DNA from: JAWLGW01 sp964569055
Lineage (GTDB): Bacteria; Planctomycetota; J058
NCBI GenBank assembly: GCA_964569055.1
Contig: CAZMSZ010000257.1
Location: 1 to 11,075 of the forward strand
Length of the DNA: 11,075 bases
Direction: 5' to 3'
How positions within the stretch are numbered: position 1 is the stretch's first letter; each line of letters begins with the position of its first letter. Under the pieces are notes generated by a model. That model searched no databases and was not told where the DNA came from. It saw only the letters and a list, made by a program, of their open reading frames with translations. Both the position numbers and the translations under genes were made by a program. Below, piece after piece: positions 7,182 to 11,075 of this stretch.

Positions 7182-7943
7182 TCACCAGTACCTCTCGAAC
7201 GTGATCTGCCCGGGCGTCCGCGGCCGGTTCCGGCGGAGGCCGCGCGCCTCGAGCAGGGCGCGCACCTCGTCGATCATGGCCGGGTTGCCGCACAGGAGCA
7301 CGTGGGAGCGCTCGGCGGCGAGCGGCTCGCCGGCGCGCGCCTCGAGCGCCCCCGAGGCGAGCAGGTTGGTGACCCGCCCCTGCAGGCTCCCCTCGGGGCC
7401 CGGCTCGCGGCTGACCACCGGGACGTAGCGCAGCTTGCCGCCGTGCTCCGCCGAGCGACGGGCCAGCTCGCCCTGGTAAGCGAGGTGCTCCGCGCGGCGC
7501 ACCCCGTGCACCAGGATCAGGCGCTCGAAGCGGTCCCAGGGCTCGGCGGTGCGGAGCATGGAGACGTACGGGCCCAGGCCCGTGCCCGTGGCGACGAGCC
7601 ACAGGGTGGGCGCGGCGGGGACGCGCGAGAGGGTGAACACGCCGGCCGGGCGCGGGTCGACCCACAGGCGCTCGCCGGGCTCGAGCGCCAGCAGGCGCGG
7701 CGTCAGCGCCCCGTCCTCGACGAGCACCAAGAAGAACTCGGCCGGCGCCCCGGGCGCGGACGCCATGGAGTAGCTGCGCGCGACCGGCTCCTGGCCGGGG
7801 CCGGCCGGGAGCCCGAGCCGCACGAACTGCCCCGCCTCGAACGGGGGCAGGTCGAGATCGAGGCGCACCGTGCGGAGTCCGGCCGCCCACTCGTGCACCT
7901 GCGCCACCGCCGCCTCGCGCCACGGCGCGCCAGGGGAGCTCAT
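7182..7943 (-). CDS. fpr: Ferredoxin/flavodoxin-NADP+ reductase
   Basis: 253 residues, close to E. coli Fpr (248). This cytoplasmic FAD enzyme moves electrons between NADPH and ferredoxin or flavodoxin, often in oxidative-stress defence or Fe-S and radical-enzyme supply. Motifs with this start: FAD-binding RSYSMAS (56-62); the NADP-binding Gly-rich loop VATGTGLGPYVSML (117-130); LVHGVRR (144-150); LLCGNPAMIDEVR (216-228); and a C-terminal ERYW. The terminal Trp is typical of the E. coli-like bacterial subclass, where it stacks near the flavin. An in-frame ATG at 8036 would add 31 Arg-rich residues. I reject it because GGAG lies ten bases before the ATG at 7943, nothing suitable precedes 8036, and family homology begins just after residue 9. 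It is divergent from the 894-residue membrane protein gene, 122 bases away. The stop is only 12 bases from the assembly gap. Confidence 0.93.
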   Translation of the reverse strand: MSSPGAPWREAAVAQVHEWAAGLRTVRLDLDLPPFEAGQFVRLGLPAGPGQEPVARSYSMASAPGAPAEFFLVLVEDGALTPRLLALEPGERLWVDPRPAGVFTLSRVPAAPTLWLVATGTGLGPYVSMLRTAEPWDRFERLILVHGVRRAEHLAYQGELARRSAEHGGKLRYVPVVSREPGPEGSLQGRVTNLLASGALEARAGEPLAAERSHVLLCGNPAMIDEVRALLEARGLRRNRPRTPGQITFERYW

Positions 7944-8065
7944 GCGCCCGATGCTCCGCGCGCGCCACGCGAGAATCAAGCGCTCCTGGGCCACCGCCCT
8001 GAGCGGGCGGCAAGCCTGGCGCCGGAGCGGTAGCATGAGCGCCCGAAGAGCTGGAGGTCTGGTCG
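7944..8065. promoter_or_regulatory. Divergent spacer between fpr and the large membrane-protein gene
   Basis: 122 bases that should carry promoters for both flanking genes. Visible elements are the ribosome site GGAGG (8053-8057, eight bases before the ATG at 8066) for the plus-strand gene, and GGAG (7954-7957 on the minus strand) for fpr. A TAGCAT at 8031-8036 could be a weak plus-strand -10 box, but no -35 element supports it. I see no clear operator. Confidence 0.3.
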
Positions 8066-10750
8066 ATGCGCGCCGCGACGCTCCCCCTGCTGGCCGTCTT
8101 GCTCGCCGCGCCCGCGTGGGCTCAGGACGACGAGGTCAAGAGGCTCGACGCGCTGTTCGAGCGGGTCGAGCAGGTCGCCAAGCACCGGCTGCTGCTCACG
8201 CAAGACGGCGGCAGCTTCCGCATGACGGAGAAGACCTTCGCCGCGCACGGGCGGCTGTGGCCCTTCGTCAAGAAGGGCGACCGGATCCACCTCACGACCA
8301 AGCGCGGGTGGGTGCTCAAGGTCGAGAAGGGCTGGAAGACCGAGGCGAGCCGCAAGTCGGCCCTGATCGCCAAGCTGGAGCGGGCCCAGGCCGGCGACCG
8401 GGTGCTGATCAACGGGCGTCCCTTCCTGTTCGCCGCCTACAAGAACGGCGTGGTCCAGGCCTCGCCCAAGCTGCCGGGGGGCGACTTCGGCTACGCCGGC
8501 GAGGAGCTGATCTCGCTCGGGTCGATCGAGACCTTCGAGCCCGCCCCCGCCGAGGAGCGGAGCGCGATCGACCTCGCCGAGGACACGCTCCAGATCTTCA
8601 AGGTGGAGGTCGGCGACACCGTCGACATCAAGCTGCACGGCTCGCCCGCGCCGCTGCGCGGGGCGGTCGCCGCCCTCTCGCCCGTGACGTGCGAGCTCCT
8701 CCAGTGGAAGAACGGCGCCTGGGGCGAGCGGCGCCTCATCCCGCGCCCTCAGGTCGAGCAGGTGACGCACGTGTGGCTGGAGGGGCGGCTGCGCCAGCGG
8801 CTCGAGGACGGAGAGCTCCGGGTCGAGATCAGCCGGTTCCGCCGCGGCGCCGTGGGGCCGCTCGAGCTCAAGCTCGAGGTGGTCCACGACGCGCCCGGCG
8901 TCCTCCTCGACGGGCTGACCCTCGAGCTGCACCTGCGCGACGGGGTCGGGGGCGGCGCGTCCGCGGGCGTCGACACGGTCTCGATCCCGCCGCTCCTCCC
9001 GCGCAAGCCGCACCGGTTCGCGTACGAGGCGAGCCTGGTCACGGCGGTGGACTTCGAGCTACAGCTCTCGGGCCAGCGCCCGCTGGCGTTCCACGAGCCG
9101 GGCGCGCGCGCGCCGCTGCTGGCGGCGATCGGCGCCGGCGCGCCGCTGAGCGAGCTCCGGGAGTTCTACCGCGGGCTCGCCCGGAGCGGCCAGCGAGACG
9201 TGCTCGAGCTGGTGCTCTCGCGCGCGCTCTACCCCCCCGCCCGGAGCGGCGAGCGGGCCGAGGATCACACCGCCGTGGCCGTGGCCGCGCTCGCCGAGGC
9301 GGGGGACCGCGCGCTCGAGGCGGCGTTCGAGGCGATCGAGGGCGACGACGCCGCCGCGCGCATGACGACCCTCGACGGCGGCGAGCTGGTGGTGGAGCCG
9401 TTCCCCGACGCGGCCGCCGCCGGCGAGCACCGCAAGCGGCTGCTCCGCCTGCTGCCCGAGCTCCCCGGCGCGCTCGAGGGCGCGTGGGGGCGGCGCCTGT
9501 TCACGCTCCACCGCGCGCGCTCTGAGCTGACCCAGGCGATCGAGCAGGCCTTCGCGGCGCGGCCCGAGCAGTCGACCCCGCTGCTGCTCGAGCTGGCGGT
9601 CCCGGCCGAGCGCGGCGTCCCCCAGGAGCGCACGGACGCCGCCGCCGCGATCCTGCGCGGCCTCGGCCGCCTCGCCCTCGACCCGCTGGCCGCGGCCCTC
9701 GAGGCGCGCGGGCTCGACCGCGCCTCGTTCGTGCAGGCGCGCTCGCGCTACGAGGCGGACCAGGCGCACCGGGCGGTCGAGGCGGCGCTCGAGGTGGCGC
9801 GCGCCGGACGCGACGCGGTCTGGCGCGCCGCGCTCGACGAGCAGGTGAAGGAGGCGACGGCGCTCGGGCGCGGCGGCCGGAAGGAGGAGGCGGTCGCGGC
9901 GCTTCGGGCCGTGCTGGCGGTGGACGCCAAGCACGCCGAGGCGCGCGAGGCGCTCGCCGAGATCGTCCAGGAGGTCGCCAGCGCCAAGGAGGCCGACGGG
10001 CTCCCCGGCGAGGCGGCGCTGATGCTCGAGGAGGTGGTCGCGGACCGTCCCGCCGTGCGCGGCCCCCTCGCGCGGCTGATCCTGAAGGGCCTCGAGCAGG
10101 ACCTCGGCACCGTGGCCGTGCGCGCCCGCCCGCACGTGGCCGCGGTGCGGATCAGCGTCGTCGGCCAGGGCAAGCGCCTCCACGGCGAGGCCGTCTCGGT
10201 GGAGTGGGTCGAGGTCGAGTCCGAGGTCGGCACGGGCTACGTCTACCGAGCCTGCCTCGAGCCGTCGGGCAGCTCGTTCGAGGTGACGCTCCCCCGCACG
10301 CCGGCCCTCCTGATCGAGCGCGGCGTGGCCCGGATCAAGGAGCTCGACGCCGCCCTCGCGGGCGAGGCCGACGCGATCCTGGGACGGTTCTGCGCGCTGG
10401 AGGGCGAGCGCCTGGCCGCGGAGGGGAAGTACGGCGAGGCGGTCCAGATGTACTCCCGCGCCGCGGACCTCGTGCCCGACGACCCCCGCCTCTCGGGGAG
10501 GACCAGCGCCTGGATCCGGGCCAACCTCACCTTCCTCCTCCTGCTCGGCGTGGGCCTAGCGGTCGTGGCCGGCGGGGTGGCCGCGGTCGTCGTCAAGACG
10601 CGCAAGGAGGCGCGCGCCCGCGAGGCCGAGCTGACCTCCATGCAGAACCCCGCCCTGCGGATCGACCTGTTCGAGAGCGACATGGGCGTGACCGTGGAGG
10701 AGGAGGGCGCCCAGGAGGGCGAGCCGGGCAGCCCGCCGCCAGGCGAGTAG
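8066..10750 (+). CDS. Large exported single-pass membrane protein with TPR-like segments, family not recognised
   Basis: 894 residues. The ATG start has GGAGG eight bases upstream. The signal peptide MRAATLPLLAVLLAAPAWA is probably cut after residue 19 (AWA|QDD). A long extracytoplasmic part follows, with Lys-rich N-terminal strands and turns, then a beta-rich region to about 340. Residues 340-680 are Ala/Leu/Glu-rich and helical. They include a TPR-like stretch at about 592-636 (GRKEEAVAALRAVLAVDAKH). A second TPR-like unit is at about 781-810 (GKYGEAVQMYSRAADLVPDD). A membrane helix spans 821-843 (LTFLLLLGVGLAVVAG and onward), followed by a basic KTRKEARAR stop-transfer and a roughly 50-residue acidic, Pro-rich cytoplasmic tail. 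I recognise no enzyme motif or named family. The topology suggests an envelope protein with a periplasmic protein-binding solenoid and a short cytoplasmic tail. It is not obviously linked in function to fpr. Confidence 0.88.
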   Translation: MRAATLPLLAVLLAAPAWAQDDEVKRLDALFERVEQVAKHRLLLTQDGGSFRMTEKTFAAHGRLWPFVKKGDRIHLTTKRGWVLKVEKGWKTEASRKSALIAKLERAQAGDRVLINGRPFLFAAYKNGVVQASPKLPGGDFGYAGEELISLGSIETFEPAPAEERSAIDLAEDTLQIFKVEVGDTVDIKLHGSPAPLRGAVAALSPVTCELLQWKNGAWGERRLIPRPQVEQVTHVWLEGRLRQRLEDGELRVEISRFRRGAVGPLELKLEVVHDAPGVLLDGLTLELHLRDGVGGGASAGVDTVSIPPLLPRKPHRFAYEASLVTAVDFELQLSGQRPLAFHEPGARAPLLAAIGAGAPLSELREFYRGLARSGQRDVLELVLSRALYPPARSGERAEDHTAVAVAALAEAGDRALEAAFEAIEGDDAAARMTTLDGGELVVEPFPDAAAAGEHRKRLLRLLPELPGALEGAWGRRLFTLHRARSELTQAIEQAFAARPEQSTPLLLELAVPAERGVPQERTDAAAAILRGLGRLALDPLAAALEARGLDRASFVQARSRYEADQAHRAVEAALEVARAGRDAVWRAALDEQVKEATALGRGGRKEEAVAALRAVLAVDAKHAEAREALAEIVQEVASAKEADGLPGEAALMLEEVVADRPAVRGPLARLILKGLEQDLGTVAVRARPHVAAVRISVVGQGKRLHGEAVSVEWVEVESEVGTGYVYRACLEPSGSSFEVTLPRTPALLIERGVARIKELDAALAGEADAILGRFCALEGERLAAEGKYGEAVQMYSRAADLVPDDPRLSGRTSAWIRANLTFLLLLGVGLAVVAGGVAAVVVKTRKEARAREAELTSMQNPALRIDLFESDMGVTVEEEGAQEGEPGSPPPGE

Positions 10751-10764
10751 GCTCCGACCGACAT

Positions 10765-10790
10765 CACCTCGGGCTCGGGAGCCGGCGGTG
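10765..10790 (+). terminator. Interrupted hairpin just after the large membrane-protein gene
   Basis: Fifteen bases after the stop, CACC..GGCT and AGCC..GGTG pair around a CGGG loop. Nine of eleven stem positions match, with two internal mismatches. There is no T-run downstream, so it would be at best a weak or factor-assisted terminator. It could equally be chance pairing in GC-rich DNA. Confidence 0.3.
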
Positions 10791-10832
10791 TAGCGTCAGC
10801 CCTCTTGGCGGTCATTTCCCTCACGCGGAAGG

Positions 10833-10849
10833 CGCTGACCTCGTCAGCG
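10833..10849. repeat. Perfect 7-bp inverted repeat in the type-A subunit
   Basis: CGCTGAC CTC GTCAGCG has a seven-base-pair stem and three-base loop. It is repeated at 10958-10974 in the second unit. The matching place in the type-B subunit (GCCGACCTCACCAGC) cannot form this stem. It may be a protein-binding palindrome or an RNA hairpin if transcribed. No T-tract follows. Confidence 0.6.
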
Positions 10850-10860
10850 ACAGCTCTTCC

Positions 10861-10887
10861 TTGGCGCTCTTGGCGCTCTTGGCGGTC
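10861..10887. repeat. Nine-base microrepeat TTGGCGCTC x2 plus TTGGCGGTC
   Basis: Three consecutive 9-mers, TTGGCGCTC TTGGCGCTC TTGGCGGTC, lie at the start of the type-B subunit and recur at 10986-11012 in the second 125-bp unit. Slippage within this tract would easily explain length differences between subunits. On the other strand it reads GACCGCCAAGAGCGCCAAGA, a type of C/A-rich intergenic motif that I recall from several high-GC phyla. Confidence 0.85.
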
Positions 10888-11075
10888 ACTCTTTCATGCG
10901 GAGGGAGCCGACCTCACCAGCGACAGCTCTTGGCGGTCATTTCCCTCACGCGGAAGGCGCTGACCTCGTCAGCGACAGCTCTTCCTTGGCGCTCTTGGCG
11001 CTCTTGGCGGTCACTCTTTCATGCGGAGGGAGCCGACCTCACCAGCGACAGCTCTTCCTCGGCGCTGTGGCGGTC

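Larger units (their letters stand above)
10802..11075. repeat. Tandem repeat array: exact 125-bp unit twice, continuing past window end
   Basis: Bases 10802-10926 are repeated without a difference at 10927-11051. Each unit holds two related subunits that begin GGCGGTCA and end CAGCGACAGCTCTT: type A (52 bp, 10807-10858 and 10932-10983) and type B (51 bp, 10881-10931 and 11006-11056). Type B is preceded by a 22-bp insert rich in TTGGCGCTC. A fifth subunit begins with GGCGGTC at 11069 after a diverged linker (11057-11068), so the array runs off the window. I see no convincing open reading frame, transposase or spacer diversity in it. With the preceding 51 bases (10751-10801) it makes up the only stretch over 300 bases without a gene. 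The function is unknown. Confidence 0.93.

Noticed and set aside
5443..8013. Minus-strand open frame of 856 codons spanning the N gap
   Set aside because: It is read through 100 unknown bases and overlaps the fpr, beta-barrel and glycosyltransferase frames. Its composition is Arg/Ala/Gly/Pro noise.
6267..8033. Plus-strand open frame across the gap, antisense to fpr and the beta-barrel gene
   Set aside because: It is continuous only because the N run is treated as open. Family motifs lie on the other strand.
7944..8036. 31-residue N-terminal extension of Fpr from the ATG at 8036
   Set aside because: It is Arg-rich, lacks a ribosome site and would use most of the divergent promoter spacer. 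The ATG at 7943 has GGAG upstream and fits family length.
8031..8036. TAGCAT as a -10 promoter box for the large membrane-protein gene
   Set aside because: It matches only four of six positions and has no -35 element at the right distance, so it is mentioned only within the spacer entry.
10802..11075. CRISPR array
   Set aside because: The repeated unit is 125 bp and identical throughout, with no short repeats separated by unique spacers and no cas genes nearby.

Overview
This is a very GC-rich window (by eye about 70% G+C) with dense gene packing, frequent GTG starts and four-base start/stop overlaps. It looks like a scaffold from a metagenome-type assembly, because a run of exactly 100 N sits in the middle. 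The combination of a secreted HEAT-repeat protein ending in a Trp-rich WRTWW segment, DxDxDG-rich pilins and a large signal-peptide TPR protein suggests Planctomycetota, or less likely Myxococcota. No rRNA or other decisive phylogenetic marker is present, so the assignment is tentative.

Layout. (1) Bases 1-813, plus strand: the C-terminal part of a glycogen branching enzyme (glgB), cut by the window edge at its region III catalytic Glu. (2) Bases 810-4969, minus strand: a compact four-gene operon. In order of transcription it encodes a PilX/GspK-like minor pilin carrying a beta-helix-like domain, a PilV/GspI-like minor pilin with EF-hand-like acidic loops, a PilW/GspJ-like minor pilin, and a secreted HEAT-repeat protein. 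The last two junctions are GTGA overlaps. (3) Bases 5085-6227, plus strand: a family-4-type GT-B glycosyltransferase, divergent from the pilin operon. (4) Bases 6312-7069, minus strand: the C-terminal part of a probable outer-membrane beta-barrel, running into the N gap (7070-7169). (5) Bases 7182-7943, minus strand: ferredoxin/flavodoxin-NADP+ reductase (fpr). (6) Bases 8066-10750, plus strand: an 894-residue exported, single-pass membrane protein with TPR-like segments and no recognised family. (7) Bases 10751-11075: non-coding, with an interrupted hairpin just after the stop and then a repeat array made of an exact 125-bp tandem duplication. Each 125-bp unit holds two diverged ~52-bp subunits. 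The array runs off the window end.

How the genes fit together. The operon looks like a pilus or pseudopilus tip (initiation) complex: one member lacks the usual Glu5, as in GspK/PilX, and two members have it, as in GspI/GspJ. No secretion ATPase, inner-membrane platform, secretin or prepilin peptidase gene is visible, so the machinery must be encoded elsewhere. The other genes are unrelated housekeeping or envelope functions. I see no defence system, CRISPR array, transposase, tRNA or rRNA. The least ordinary parts are the PilX-like/beta-helix protein, the predicted Ca-binding minor pilin, the unassigned 894-residue membrane protein and the repeat array at the right end.
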